Assembly: GCA_018340375.1 (NCBI GenBank)
Contig: JAFFJZ010000010.1
Span: 12,648,001-12,712,000, forward strand
Length of the DNA stretch: 64,000 nucleotides
Direction: 5' to 3'
Source of the DNA: Gonatopus flavifemur
Lineage: Eukaryota > Arthropoda > Insecta > Hymenoptera > Dryinidae
Below the pieces are notes generated by a model. That model did not search any database. It was not told where the DNA came from and was given only the letters and a program-made list of their open reading frames with translations. Position 1 is the first letter of the stretch. Each line of letters begins with the position of its first letter. The position numbers were made by a program, and so were the translations under genes. This document shows positions 12,061 through 25,800 of this stretch, one piece after another.

Positions 12061-14604
12061 TGATCTCAATTCCATTGCATTAAATGAATGTCTAATACTA
12101 TAGTATGAATAAATATAAATTCCATATATGAAATTTATCTTCTGAAATTAAAAACGCACTCTATTGACTGAATGACTAATTATTTTTGTCAATATCATCA
12201 TTCATCCGATTTATAACTCTCATGTGATGGATTCCAAAGTGAAAATCAACTAAAACAACTTCAATTTTATGATGTAAAATGTCCCCTCACCCAGGTGAAA
12301 ATGTTCTATTGAATCCTATTGCGAATGGTGAAATTTCTGATTGAATATCATTGGATTTCATTGAAACCTATTCATTTTCTCATTCGTCAATGGGATTTTA
12401 TGGATTATTTGTAACAGAGTAGTATTTAACAGAGTAGAGTAATATTTCTTCACCAAAATAATTATTGACTCCAAGTGAAAATATATTTCATAAAAAGAAC
12501 AGACATGACTTGGAAATGATGAACTTTTTCCACCATGAGAAAAAGAAACGCGAGATCAGGTTAATAAAATAATTATTATATTCAAGAACATGAATTTATA
12601 GGACCAAAAATACTGTTATTTATAAACCGGTACAGTTTGGAGTATAATAATCTTATTCATTCCAATACAAGTGGTTTTTTTTCAGATAATAAAATCAAAT
12701 CATACACTCAATAGTGGTGAATTTTAATTCCAAGGGTTCTATTTTTTGAACAGAAAACTCAGTTTATGATCACAATGAGATACTTTTTCAGTTCAAACTT
12801 CAGAGCAGTTTTTCTGAATACAAGCTAGTTTATAGAACAGATTTCATATGAACAATGATAGTTTGGATAGTTTTTAAATAAATAAAATGAAGTATAACCC
12901 ATGATTTGGGAATTCAAATCAAATAACCATTTTTTCCGATGAATACATTTTGCTTACGCAAAGTAAGATACTTGATTGATCAAAATTATAGTTGTGTTAA
13001 ATATCTTGAAATTAATGAATCAGTTCATTTGAAATACTGATCATTCAATTAATTTTGAAACATTATTCCATTCAAATCAACGGAAGAAGCGAATACTATT
13101 CGGATTAATGGAATATTTTCAATTGATTCTCAATTTATTACGTTGAACAAATGTATTTTCAACGCCATAAGGAAAGTCCACAAATTGAGTTAGGCTTATC
13201 TTGAGGTTCTTCTTTATCTCATTCCTTACATGTGGAATTGATGCGATGAAGAGCGAAATGAGCGATAAGACTGTGATGTAATTTGCAGATGATCCCATCA
13301 TTATTTTCTAACCATGAAATGAAGCTATTTTATTCATGCCAACAAATATGTTCTCGAAGTTTGGATCGTTTATAGAAACAAAACAAAAATTAAAACTCAC
13401 GAAATCTGATAAATCATCGTTACATATATTCTCGAATCAACCCTTCGCCCCTGGAAACATCGTTTAAACAATATACTGCAAGATTTTTGGGCTTTCATAG
13501 TTGCATATTATGATATTCGATTGTTATTTAGTTTCAATAAACGAATCAAACTTCAGAAACATCTAATTAATTACCTCATTGAAGATTCTCGTTGATGATC
13601 GAAGAAGGATTTTAGTCAATAAACTGCCAACTTGATTATTCTTGTCAATACTACGTTTGATGACATCAAAATTTATTACATTCTGCAAAATTTCAGTGCT
13701 TTTTGCAAATAAAGGTTTCATCGAGTCCATAAAATGGATAGATTGATCGAATTTATAAATTCATTGGAGCAAAAAAATATGTTTTTGAAATAATAAAGTA
13801 TTCAATTCACTCCGACAAATTGCGATTAATTTTCATGTGGCAATACCTTCTCACAAGCTATCTTCCTGCAGTACAGTTTGTATATAAAAAACTAATTCAC
13901 CGTGACCCTATAGTAAGTAATGTCGCGTCCTATTAAATATTTCGTTCAGATTACAGCATTGAATATCATCAGTGGATATGACTTCATCACAGAGAAAAAC
14001 AATTTCTTTGAACTTTTTGATCATATTAATCATCTGATCGAATAATACAATTGTTTCAAATAAATTACAGATCATGCAGGAACTAAGAAAGAAAGGGGTC
14101 CGCCCTTGCGCGAATGCTTTGACTCGTGCTGATTTCTTTTTATTCTGGAAATTTTGTAAAATATAATCCATAAATATAGTTCTCTGGAGGATTAGAAAAT
14201 CTCTTTGTACATTCTATGAAATAATTTCTTGGATAGGAAAGAATATTCATTGTTTCAAATATTTATTTATTTACAATAAATTTTCATTTCATATTCATGA
14301 AAACATTTATATCGATATTTTCTTATTTTAAAACTTCCTTTATTCAAATAATTAAATACTTTATTGAAAGGAGAAATTATCATTCTGGCACTCAAGTTGG
14401 CTATCACAGTGTTATGATTGGCTTCTACCCATCAAATGCACAATTCATTGTGTCAAATTATATTTCATGAATCCGAAGATCCAAATTTTCCATCCAATAA
14501 CTTTTTCATCAATCCTAAGTACCTCATATTCCAATTAATGATCCCACCACTACCGTGTGAATAACATATCACATGAAGTTGATGCAATAACTTCATAGAT
14601 AACA
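12061..14604. other. intergenic, one possible signal-peptide exon
   Basis: Mostly AT-rich sequence without paired ends. On the minus strand 13301-13230 reads MMGSSANYITVLSLISLFIA and then SIPH, a hydrophobic leader, followed at once by GTAAGG, which could be a splice donor. No downstream exon could be joined to it. A second minus-strand frame at 13908-14171 contains scattered Cys but has no recognisable domain. Confidence 0.3.
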
Positions 14605-14839
14605 CACGCAGAAAAATATATTTTTAAAAGTTCCATAATTTATTGAGGATCAGCGCCAGGCTGTGATGAATGAAATTATTTATCTGAATGTAGCTTCAAA
14701 AGTACCATAATTTCTTGTAGAAATACATCTAATTATGGGAGTTTTTAAAAGTAAATTCAAGTCAAAACTCTATCTGTCACAGACTGGCGCTGATCCTCAA
14801 TAAATTATGGAACTTTTCAGCACATCTGTTTTCTGCGTG
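14605..14839. mobile_element. MITE, CACGCAGAAAA ends, CA duplication
   Basis: 235-bp foldback. It starts CACGCAGAAAAATAT and ends TTTTCTGCGTG, and the arms share AATTTATTGAGGATCAGCGCC and its complement. Flanks are CA (14603-14604) and CA (14840-14841). Confidence 0.8.
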
Positions 14840-15831
14840 CATTGGATGAATTCATTTCTTAGACTCAAAGAAAAATTCATCGGTTCGAAACATTTGTTCA
14901 GAATGTTGGGGAGAGTTAACAATCTTAGGCTCATTTCCGAGAAACAAATTCCTTTATGGATCGCGATCGATGGTACATTGCGTTAGTAAATTATCATTCT
15001 TTGTTGGGTTAGTGAAAAAAATTGGCTGTTCCAACAAGAAATGAGATGGCCAAATCATATTTTGCTGTCCAAATAAATTCTGTTTTTTTCGTAAACGAAT
15101 GCTGTTGAATAGTCAACTAACATAGCCTTTGGGCAACGTTTGGACAGTGCTCAAACAGTATTCCCAAATGTTACCAACAAAAATTAATGTCAATTCCATT
15201 ATTCGATTCCCTCATATCTTCTCTTAGTTCATCAATGAGGAGTTTTTCATATGAGTAGCACAATTCGAATACGTTTTTGCAACGTTTCCACAACGTCCTT
15301 AAAATGTATTTCGAACTTTCAAAGAATTCTCAGTCAAGTTTCATCACGAGTTTTCAGGACGTTGCAGAACGTTAAAAGTATCTCCGCTTCATTCTCAGAA
15401 CATCTCATCGACGTTTGCAGTCTAATTAAATTGTTTTCGATCTAGTTTAAGTTTGTTCATACCACATGTCAAACAAATTCAAGCAGAAATTTCCAGTCTT
15501 CTTGATATCGTTCAGATCGAATTATAGATACTTCGATTCTGATCGATAAATATGAGATCAGCGTTAAAAAAGGAAGTCAAATCAATGAATTGCGTAAACA
15601 AGATCAAGAAACTTTTATTTATTCTCCAACGGTGGACACAAGGGACACGTGGTGATGTATGAATACATTATTAAGGCCATTCACTGGCTTTTTCAGCATC
15701 TCTTTTATATCCAAGGTATTGGAACAGAACAGTAGAATTTTGATTGTTTTTTTCGATGACAGGATTTTAAGTTTAAACAAAAACAGTTCTATGAGGAAAT
15801 ACTTTTTTTTTGGAATTCTTACACCGAAAAA

Positions 15832-16064
15832 AATAATTTATTCAATCGAACGAACTGAAGTTAGTCGTGAAAATTAGTTCTGAGTAATAAAAGAATAAAA
15901 GCTGTAGTAAAGGCAACTTCAAATTAGTAACAGCAACTAAAGTCAGAGAAATTGAATTTGAATTTAGTTGAGCCAACGCCTGTTTTAGTTATCCAAATAT
16001 CAACAACTGTATCTAATCGCTGGAACAAATTTGGAGTAAGGGTAACTAATTATTTTTTTCGGTG
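15832..16064. mobile_element. MITE, CACCGAAAAAAATAATT ends, TA duplication
   Basis: 233 bp, starting CACCGAAAAAAATAATTT and ending AATTATTTTTTTCGGTG, with TA on both sides. The interior is simple words such as AGTTAGT and CAACT, not a long palindrome. Confidence 0.78.
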
Positions 16065-16490
16065 TATTTCGTTGAAAATCTGTAGAGTCGCAAACTCTTC
16101 TAAGATTCTTATAGAAAGTTTGTAGAATCATTTCAATATAATATAATTATCAAATTTTTTGACAAAATTATCAGAAAATGAGTGAAGTGGAGCAAAGAGG
16201 GGGGAAATGATATTATAATGCGCCTAATTTGAGTATGAATTCGTAGATATAAAAAAACACATAAATTACAATTCAATCCTCGCCACGAACAGCTGCAAAC
16301 AATTACACGAGACCATTATTCGATACTGCAATAAATTAAACACAGAATACAAATGTGACAGTTAATCAAACGCGTACGTATGTTCTTTCTGTTTCCAGTG
16401 ACATCGGTGGGAATGCAGCGTGCGCTATCCTGATGCGATAATTCCTGAATTTCTCGAATACACCGAAGAGAAGAAGATAATTTGATAGCA

Positions 16491-16499
16491 TATAAAAAG
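16491..16499 (+). promoter_or_regulatory. possible TATA box of the SLC17-type gene
   Basis: TATAAAAAG lies about 300 bp upstream of the predicted start codon at 16798. The sequence between is more GC-balanced than its surroundings and could be 5' UTR. No transcript evidence is available, so this is only a candidate. Confidence 0.28.
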
Positions 16500-16797
16500 C
16501 ATTATGCATAAGGTCTCCACGGAAGAATGACGCAATATTGTCCAGGGTATAGTATACAAAATTGCTCGTGCATCAGATTGAAAACTGAGTGGATCGTAGA
16601 TAGTCGTGGATGCGCGAACTGACCTTAACAGTGTTACTGTGTTACGTGTTAAATGCTATTCGAGTTCTAAATACTGGCGGCTACATTCAAACACTGGACT
16701 CAATAAGAACGGTCAACTTCAACAACGGACGTTGACCTTGTGATTGTTGTGTGAAAAATAATAAAATCAACAAACAAATAATAATACAACCGTCAAA

Positions 16798-16819
16798 ATG
16801 GCTCTTCAAGAACTCAATG
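16798..16819 (+). CDS. SLC17-type gene, exon 1 (start)
   Basis: Codes MALQELN plus the first base of codon 8. The donor is GTGAGT. The exon is too short for ORF finders. It was chosen because its phase joins exactly to exon 2 (G + AG gives Glu8) and short charged N-termini are normal for the family. Upstream in-frame alternatives were not found. Confidence 0.75.
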
Positions 16820-19800
16820 GTGAGTAAATTTCACATTTATTTGATAATTCGAACAATAAACAATTCTACCGTACATATAGGTTAGGAATCCTTCGATGTT
16901 GTATACGAGATCGATGGGAAGCAATGATTCTACATCCGTTACGCACGATACAAATATTTTGCCATCGTCATTCCAATGAATGTTTCAACAATTGATTTTT
17001 AATCGATAAGTATACGTCATAAACGCTTCCTGAACTTTCGATCTTGAAGAGAAAATACATCGAATACGTGATTTTTTGTCCATTTATATATGCTGATTAA
17101 ATATTATGTTATCAGTAAAAAAAATTTCAATTGACAAAAAACACCAACGAGTGGATTTGTTTGTTATCTTCTTGTTGTACCACAGCAATAACAACACATC
17201 CACTTACTTTAGATTTATTAAAATTGTGATCGAAGCAGTAATTTAAATTGAGATGATCATTCTCAGATTCGTTATTCATTTTTCAAGATCAATCTAAACG
17301 ATTTTTATTATTGAACCCAGGCGAATTTGTAGGATTCAAATTCATTTGACGAAGTTTGGCGAAAATATTGATTGTTTTTTTAAATTCGTAATCGAGAAAT
17401 ATACGGATGAGTATCATCAATGCCGCCAAGGTGTTTCAAGGTCTTTTCCTTTCAATTGTAACTACATCCTCTTCATTTCCTTTTGAAAGATAACTATAAT
17501 TATAAAGTCTTGGTTTATTTTCCAACGCGATGCGATAGTTGATGCGTCTTTTATATAAGAATTCATCAAAATTTATGGTAAATTCTGGTTTTTTTAATTT
17601 GTTCGTAGTGTGTAGTTACGTTGAATGTTGGGACAAGAAGATGTTTTCACGTTACTGATAGGATCTATTTGCGAATATTCATGAATTATGTTCATGAATT
17701 TCTCAAAAATTAGTATAGAAAGATCGATATGAATCTTCCGAATCCTCAAATTCGACACTTTATCTTCCGATCTAAGGTCCCCACAGGAAATGTGTTATAG
17801 GTGTATCGTTAAAAATATTCCGAAATCTTGTATCGAAAATAATATTAAATTTCATAACATATCGTAGGAGGTACATTCGGAACGGAAATGACCTTGAGTT
17901 TTGTAACAACGATATTAAAAGATATGGTCGAATGTGTAAAAATAGTATGAAATTTTCTAACATTGATCCATAAAAAACTCAGGAGAGAGTCGCCGGGTGT
18001 GGGACACCTTCGGTTGTGGGACAATCAATTTTCTTCGACATGTCGTAACAAAACTCAGGATGTTTGAAGCGTGAAGTTTTTCTTACATCATAAACAAGGT
18101 TTTTACATGAAACTGAAGTTCATCGACGCACGCGTACACCTTTGTATAAATAGCGCGTCAAAATCAAGGAGAAGAAAACAAGTTCAAATATTCAAAAGAG
18201 AGCTTTTATTTCAAGTGGATGGAGCGATGACGGAAAGTTTGATATACATATATGTAGTGTTTTTATCACACTTTCAAGTACCGTAGGCAATGGCACGAAA
18301 ATTTTTTGTTCGTACGTTTTTTATGCGTCATTGGCGATTGAGCGTCATTCCCGGTTGTGGGACAAAAAAGTTCCTGGTTATGGGACAGTCAATTTTTTAT
18401 GTTTAAAGCGTATGTATGGCATAATTATGATCGGAAATCGACTTTTCTTTGAAAAAAACAGTCTTTATACAGGTTTGTGTACATTTTTCATGAAATTTTT
18501 TGTGTTTTTCAACTCAATCGATTGTGAGCACTATTTTGTCTGTTGCTAACGTGTTCTACAGACTTCAATACGTTCCAAGCGAAAAACATGAAAAATTTGA
18601 ATTTTTGTCTCCTTTCTTTCTATGAAATGCACAGTGGGGCATGATTCATTTTGCCTGACTGAGAGGGAAATTTTTCAAAATTAATTGACTGTCTTCGCTA
18701 CTTTATCAACTTTAAAAAAATTTGAGTGCACATTTTAAAAGATATTTGATGAATTTCGAGATTCGAATCCGCCATACTGGATCCACCATCTTGAATTTGC
18801 AAAATCTGACTCTGGATTCGTAATCAGCGACCCGAAAGACCCCCAGATACAGGGTTTCATATGAATCAGCAAACGTCTCACAACGTTTGAGAATTTTGGC
18901 AACGGTTTGTGAATTTTGGCCCATTGTGAAATGATCACGGACCAAGTAGAATCCAAGTAGTATTGAATCCTCGATGGTTTTGCTTCATATTTCCCCATTA
19001 GCAGCGATATACGCTGATTTTCGTGGGTGTCCCATAACCGGCGACGTTTTTCTTTTTCGCAAAAATTCAACATTTTACAAGAACGCTTGTAAAATTTTCC
19101 TTATCAGCGAGATCGAGGCAAGTCTTTTGGGGCAAGTTTGAGTATGAATCCACCTTCAAAATGGTATATTGTTGGGCAGATTATATCGACTCAAAAAAAA
19201 GGTTATGGCTGTGAAGCAAAACGTGTCCCACACCCGGCGACTCCCAATCAGAAATTTACAACAGGCGCAGTACTGCACCGGTACTAGCCAAGACTGAAAA
19301 GGTACTGGCATTTGTCTGGAATGATAACGCTTTTCAGTACTGGGGATTGAGTACTGATGCCATTATTCGCAATCAGTGCAAGGCCAGTACTGGGTTAGTA
19401 CCTGGCCGGTATTAAGTTCTCAGTACTGGTTTATCAGTACAGGCATATTACTGTATTTTTAAGTATGTATCCAGTACTGATCCCGTACGTGTTGACCAAG
19501 TGTTGGAAACCCAATACTGGCCCTGTACTGCACCTGTTGTCAACATTGGCATATTACGGATTTTTCTGATTGGGCTCTCCCCTAGATATCTCCCCTGGTT
19601 TTCTCTAAGATTTATAAATAAAATCGATTTCAATCAGCAGGCGCATTTTCTTGGGACATCAAAGAGAATGCAGCTACTCATTATTTTTCATTTTATTCGT
19701 TCGTCTCTGAGAAAACCAGAACTTTTTACAAAAGACCAAGAATCCAGATGTTTTTTGAGTGTTTAAACCTGGTTTTTTGGTATTAAATTTAGTTTTTCAA

Positions 19801-22800
19801 AGTTGAAGGGATTTTTCTTATACCTATAAGTTTCAATTCTCACTAATGAACAAACAAAACAGGCAGTACCTTATCGGAGTGCGAAATCTCTCTTCTGCTC
19901 TGAAAACCTCTACAGCTGAAAACCTAAAGGTATTTGGATATGTATTTTAAACAATTCATGTTGTATGAATTAGTTTTATATTACTTTGAGAGACAGAAAT
20001 TATGAACATCGGTATCACAACACTTCAAATTCCTTGAAAAGGAACAGTACAAAAAACAGTAACCTGCAACTTTATTTAATTACATTAAGGGGTTATATCT
20101 CCCAAACGCTCTGAAGGAAAAAGCTTCCCTGGTGGAAAGCGTTACATGGTTTCTGGTCAGTTTCTGGCTAATAGCCAGAAACTGGGTGTTTCTGGTCGGT
20201 CACTGGCTAGTTACCGACTAGTAGCTGACCAGTGATCAGCTAAACTGGGCAAATTTCTACCAGGGTTTCTTCAATAATTTTTTTGGATCGTTCCTCCATA
20301 ATAATCATGAACAATCAATACATCAATCGATTAAGCAACCCTTCAGGAGTGATAAAAGATTTTTTTATTGAAAATTTGTTGCAAAATGGCGACTGTAGGA
20401 GCGTTTTTCTGGAAACTATGGTTTGAAATCGGCGAGCAGCAGAACTCGAAGAGTTTTCATCCGATCGACTTGAAAATTGAACTGTAACTTCATCGTGTGA
20501 TTATCTAATGAAGTACACACGATCATAATTTTAGGGATTTTTTTCGCAAATTGGCGAGACCTTGAACAAACCATTCGAATTTTCGAAAAAAAAATCGACT
20601 CTGATCGTTCATAAAGAAAAATCCTGTTGAGCAATTGTGAAAATCATGTGTACTTCACTAGATAATCACACGATAAAGTTACAGTTCAATTTCCAAGTCA
20701 ATCGGATGAAAACTCTTCGAGTTCTGCTGCTCGCCGATTTCAAACCATAGTTTCCAGAAAAACGCTCCTACAGCCGGCATTTTGCAACAAATTTTCAATA
20801 CAAAAATTTTTTCTCACTCCTGAAGAGTTGCTCAATTGATTGGTGCATTGATTATTCATGATTATTATAAAGAAATACTCACAAAAAAATTATTGAAAAA
20901 AGCTTCTCTTTTTTAGAACGTTTGGGAGATATAACCCCTAAATACTTCATTGAGTTAGATTCAAGTTACCAAGATCATTGACGATCATAATATATTTAAA
21001 ATCGAGCATGAAAAACCAAAAGGCATCTGTGAAACAATGATGAATTAATTTATTCAATATAAAAACCAATTTCTTTTATGCTCTGTGAACAGGAATATTC
21101 TTGAAGTTCTTTTGGCAATCTTCAAACATTGTTGCAAAATTTTACAATGACTTCAAAAGACATTACATTTGATCGAAAAAGGAATCCGGAAGGAGTTAGA
21201 AAAATAATATGAAAGCATTGAATTGTGGCAAAAATCACGTTTGTTTGTTGTTTTTAGCAAGAAGTCACTATTGGTTTCTTGAGCGAAAAACCACTTTAAA
21301 CCAAACAACCCTGAAGAAAATAGAGAGAAGAGATTTGGAATCTAGTACCTTTTTGAGGAGGTGGTGAATGTCCTTGACAACAACAAAATGAAAAACAAAT
21401 TTTTCCGTTGAATCGGAAGGAACAACTTCGGTCTATCGTTCTCAGCTTCAATGAAGAGGCTTTTCTTGCTTACGTAAGGAAGATTTGTGACAGTATAGTA
21501 CATATCCCATGAAACTCATTTCTCTAAACTAGCCTTGAATGGAGAACACGGACAAGAATGAATCACAACTTTCAATCTCAATTCCCAGTTGTATCTTCAC
21601 GTTCGAAGCTGTTCTAATTCTTTGCGGCTTACTTCGCATACAAATATGCTCATTGCCCATTTCTGAATTCATTCATGATCCTCTGGTTCGATGCCGATCA
21701 AAATTTGACACAGTATCTTCCCGTTACCTCAAGGTCAACAACGCAGTTGGATGAATAATGTCTTGTTTTGACGAGTGAACATCAATAATCCTCTATACAG
21801 TGCATGATAATAAGTTGAATAAACTGAATTATCAACTCTTTCGAGAGACCATGAAATTAATGTACTCGTAATATATTCCCACGTGCATATGAAATGTATT
21901 TTTATGGATGACACATTCGGATCAACAAATTTAATTATTTAAATTATCTTTTGTGTTTAAAGATAATTTTATAAAATTCATACTAAATTTTTATACATAT
22001 GATTATTTTTTCGCAAGATTGGAATATAATTGGGAACGATCGTCTGTAGAATATCGATTTCTCTACACGTTAACCAAGAATGTAGATTACATTTGAATGA
22101 AAATTCTGATGAATTTATCCACATCTGAGTAGTGACCCTGGAACGTATTTATCACAGTTCTATTACCTAACTTGTTTTTTCAACTCTAAGTATACCAAAG
22201 TGTGATTTGTTTATACAAATCATGTGTGCATATTTGACAGATTTATTATCATATTATTATCTTAGTGTATCGTTATAAACATCTGGATGTATGGAGTCTG
22301 AATTGCTTGAAAGTTATAACGTGCTACAAAGGTGATGAGATGTGAGAGAAAATTTCTAGAGTTTCAAGATGAGCATTCTCACCGGAATACATTAAATTTT
22401 GTCTATGGTGGAACCTTTATGGAAATAGTTCTCTGAAAAACTGTTCAAAAATCTTTGGACCTTTGAATAAGACTTTCTGAAAGTCTCAATATCCTTAACT
22501 ATGTCTAGAAAAGCGTTAATGAGTCTTGGTAACTCTGTGAAACTCTTGCAAAGTCTTATTTTCCCTGAAATTTCGGACTTTCCGCAAGAATTATTGAGAG
22601 CCAATGATACTTATACAGAGTTTTACAGAAAAAAATGTATAAGCAATAGAGATGACTCTATGAGAGTTTTGAAGATTTAAAAAGACTCATAAAGTAATAA
22701 TAGGTAAATTTGTAAGGAATGCATAAATAACAAATTCGATTATTATTATAAAACGGAATATTTTTCTACAACAGAGTATAACTTAAAAATAAATTGAAGT

Positions 22801-25800
22801 TTAAACAAAATATCAACATTATTTGTACAGATCATCAATTTATACATGTAAGTGAACATAAATCTTTCTTAAAAATATTCCGCTTTATAATAATAATCGA
22901 ATTTGTTATTTAAGCATTCCTTACAAATTTACCTATTATTACTTCATGACTCTTTTCAAACCTTGAAAACTCTTAAAAGTCATTCTTCTTGCCTATACAT
23001 TTTTTTCTGTAAAACTCTGAATAAGTCTTATTAAATCCTAATAACTCTTGCGGAAAGTCCGAAATTTCAGGAAAAATAAGACATTTCAAGAGTTTTACAG
23101 AGTTACCAAGACTCATTAACGCTTTTCTTGACTTTGAAAGAGCTTTTTCAGAGAATTATTTCCACAAGGGCGATTTATGTGCTATTTTGTTCTACACTAG
23201 TTTTTGAGAAGAATTGATTCTTCCATGAGAATGTTGGCTTGACGTTGAGTTAGAATCCCTACGATATACAGTGGGAAATTTTTGTACATTTGTAAACAAA
23301 AATCAGTATCTCCGACTCAATTTTCATTCAATGCTGACGAATTTTCTTCCGGTATATCAAGAAAAACTCCCACTTGAACGTATCACTGCGACATTTTTAT
23401 AATACTCACCTCAACCCGAGGTTGAGCAATTAAAATTAAAATTGAAGAAGATGACTTGGTGGATCAGTGGATCACTGTTTGTCCAAAGAGAAATATGTTT
23501 CCTATGTTTGATGTTACGAAACATATTTCTTCATGTAAAGGTACTGAACTTGTGACGGAGGAGCACAAAAAATACTATGAGAATCTGATTCAAATCAAAT
23601 GTTGCAAAACCTCTCAATTCATTAGGAGGTCTTCCGATTTCCCTGTCCCTGTTTCCCGAAATACCGATTTTGGGCTGAATTTCAAGGGTTTGTTAATTAA
23701 TCCCTAGTAGAAATTTGACAGGGAATTCCCTATTAGAAGCATGGTCCTCGTAAGGCTGCAATAGGGAACTCCTAATTTAGGAAAACTTTTAATTACCTTA
23801 TCAGGTCCTGACATGGCATCCTGTTTAGGGCCTTACAACAATGTAACGCGAGGTTGTTGACAGGTCCCAGTCAGATTTTCCCTTTCAGTAGCTCAGACAT
23901 GGTATTCCTATCAGAACCTGATCAGGATTGCCTTGACTCATCCGTATTTAAATTGTGAGGTAACTGTCAAGATATCTTGATCAGGATCTGATCAGGATTA
24001 CCTTGCCTCATCCGTATTTCAATCATGTGATAACCGACAAGACAGCCGAATCAGGACCTGATCAATTCAGAACGATGAATGTATCAAACTATTCAGAATT
24101 TTCACAGGACTCATTAGAAATTTACCTGTTTTTTTTAAATGTTCAACTGACGTCTATTTGGATCATCAGTAGCATTTCTTCTGTTCGGGGAGTTTCAAAA
24201 AATTTTATAAGAAGTGAATTCCATGAAAATTAAATTGAATGTTAGAATATAGCTTAGATGAGGTCGTGATTGGGAATTCCGCTACCACCCGGATCAGGTC
24301 TCGATTGGGAATTCAATTACGACCCTGATCAGATCCTGATTGGAAAACGTTTGGTTTTCCTGGTCAGGACCTTGTCTTTGCCCTGCATTACATTTTTGTC
24401 AGGGCCTTATCAGATACTCTCTGAATCTGGAAGAGTGAAAAATCACGCGTTTCACTCCACTAAGTCTTAGAAGTGAGCCAGTCCGCTTCGAGTGGGAGCG
24501 TTTCGAGCGAACCCCCACTCTTTTAGAGCGGAAAATTCACTCTAAAATTGGAGTGGTTGTGAGTTTCTAACCTTAAACCTCAGATTTCCACTCTGAAAGA
24601 GTGGGAATTTCACTCGAAATTTCCACAAGCTCACTTCTGGCTGCCTCAAGAGTGAAATCTCACTCTAAAAAATTTAGAGAGTACTCGAGTCAGGCCCTGA
24701 ACGGGAATCAGGCATGTCTGATCTGGGCCTGATGTTTTCCATATCAAAATTTCTACTAGGGATTTGGCAGAATCTATCGTTTTTTGGCTGATTCACAAAT
24801 TACTCGTTATTCCCTGCAGAAATATCAAACTTCTCTCTTAATTCCTTGGGGTGAAAAATTCACTCTTGAAGAGTGAAAATACTGGAAGCCCACTCGGAGA
24901 AAATAATATATTAGAAAACATTAGACAGTATAGTAGTTTCAGGATATATGTTTTAGTATGACGAAAAGTGACGATCAGTACGAAACTTTTTACCATACCT
25001 CTCACAAAGATCACGATACACACTGATGAAGAATGACATCAAAATAGTATCTGTTGACATAATGAAACATATATCTTCCAGTTACAATACTGTATGTGAT
25101 TCTTTATCACATTGATTTTCTTCGTGCACGAAGAGTGAGATTCCACTCTCAAACACTGAGTTCTCACTCCATAAGAGTGGATTCTCACTTCAACAGAGTG
25201 AAGTTTTAACTCGGTTTAGAGAGTGAAAATTCACTCTTATGGAGTGAAAACTTACTCTTCAGGAGTGGAATGTAACTCTTGGCTAGGGTTGCACTCGAGA
25301 CTCTCGAGTAAAACCAAAAAAACTGAATTTTACCAGTTCCAATGCAAGATTCGTTCGGTCGATGTACCAATCTTTAAAGAATGAAATGTGAGAACATTTT
25401 TTAAAATATTTTTTGGATTTTCAACACTAAGGTTTATTCAAAACTGTTGCAGTCTCCGAAAAGATCTTGTCTTGTTTTGTCTTGTCTTGGTATTGAGTGT
25501 AGAAAAATTGCTCTTCGTCCTGGAAACAATCGATTTTATCCTCTCAGACATGTTATTGCCAACTATGACATGCCCACATTTGACTTGATGTAGAAATTTG
25601 TCTTCAAAGATTGTAAAATTGAATAATATTTACTATTTTTGAATTTTGCTCAAGAGACTCTTGGTGCACTGGCAGTATTTTCACTCTTGATACAGTGAAA
25701 AATTTGGTGTATTTTTAACACTCGTGTATGTCCCAGGAGGTCCACTCGCAATATATGTTGAATATTTGAATATTAACACAAAAAATGTATCAAATCAACA

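Larger units (their letters stand above)
19760..21313 (-). repeat. second copy of the 28981-32597 hAT-like element, 3'-truncated, inverted
   Basis: Read on the minus strand it begins CAGGGTTGTTTGGTTTAAA and shares with the plus-strand copy TTTCGCTCAAG, AACTCCTTCCGGATTCC, GAGCATAAAAGAAATTGG and TTGTTCATTAGTGAGAATTG in the same order. It carries its own insertion, the palindrome at 20088-20939. Confidence 0.65.
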
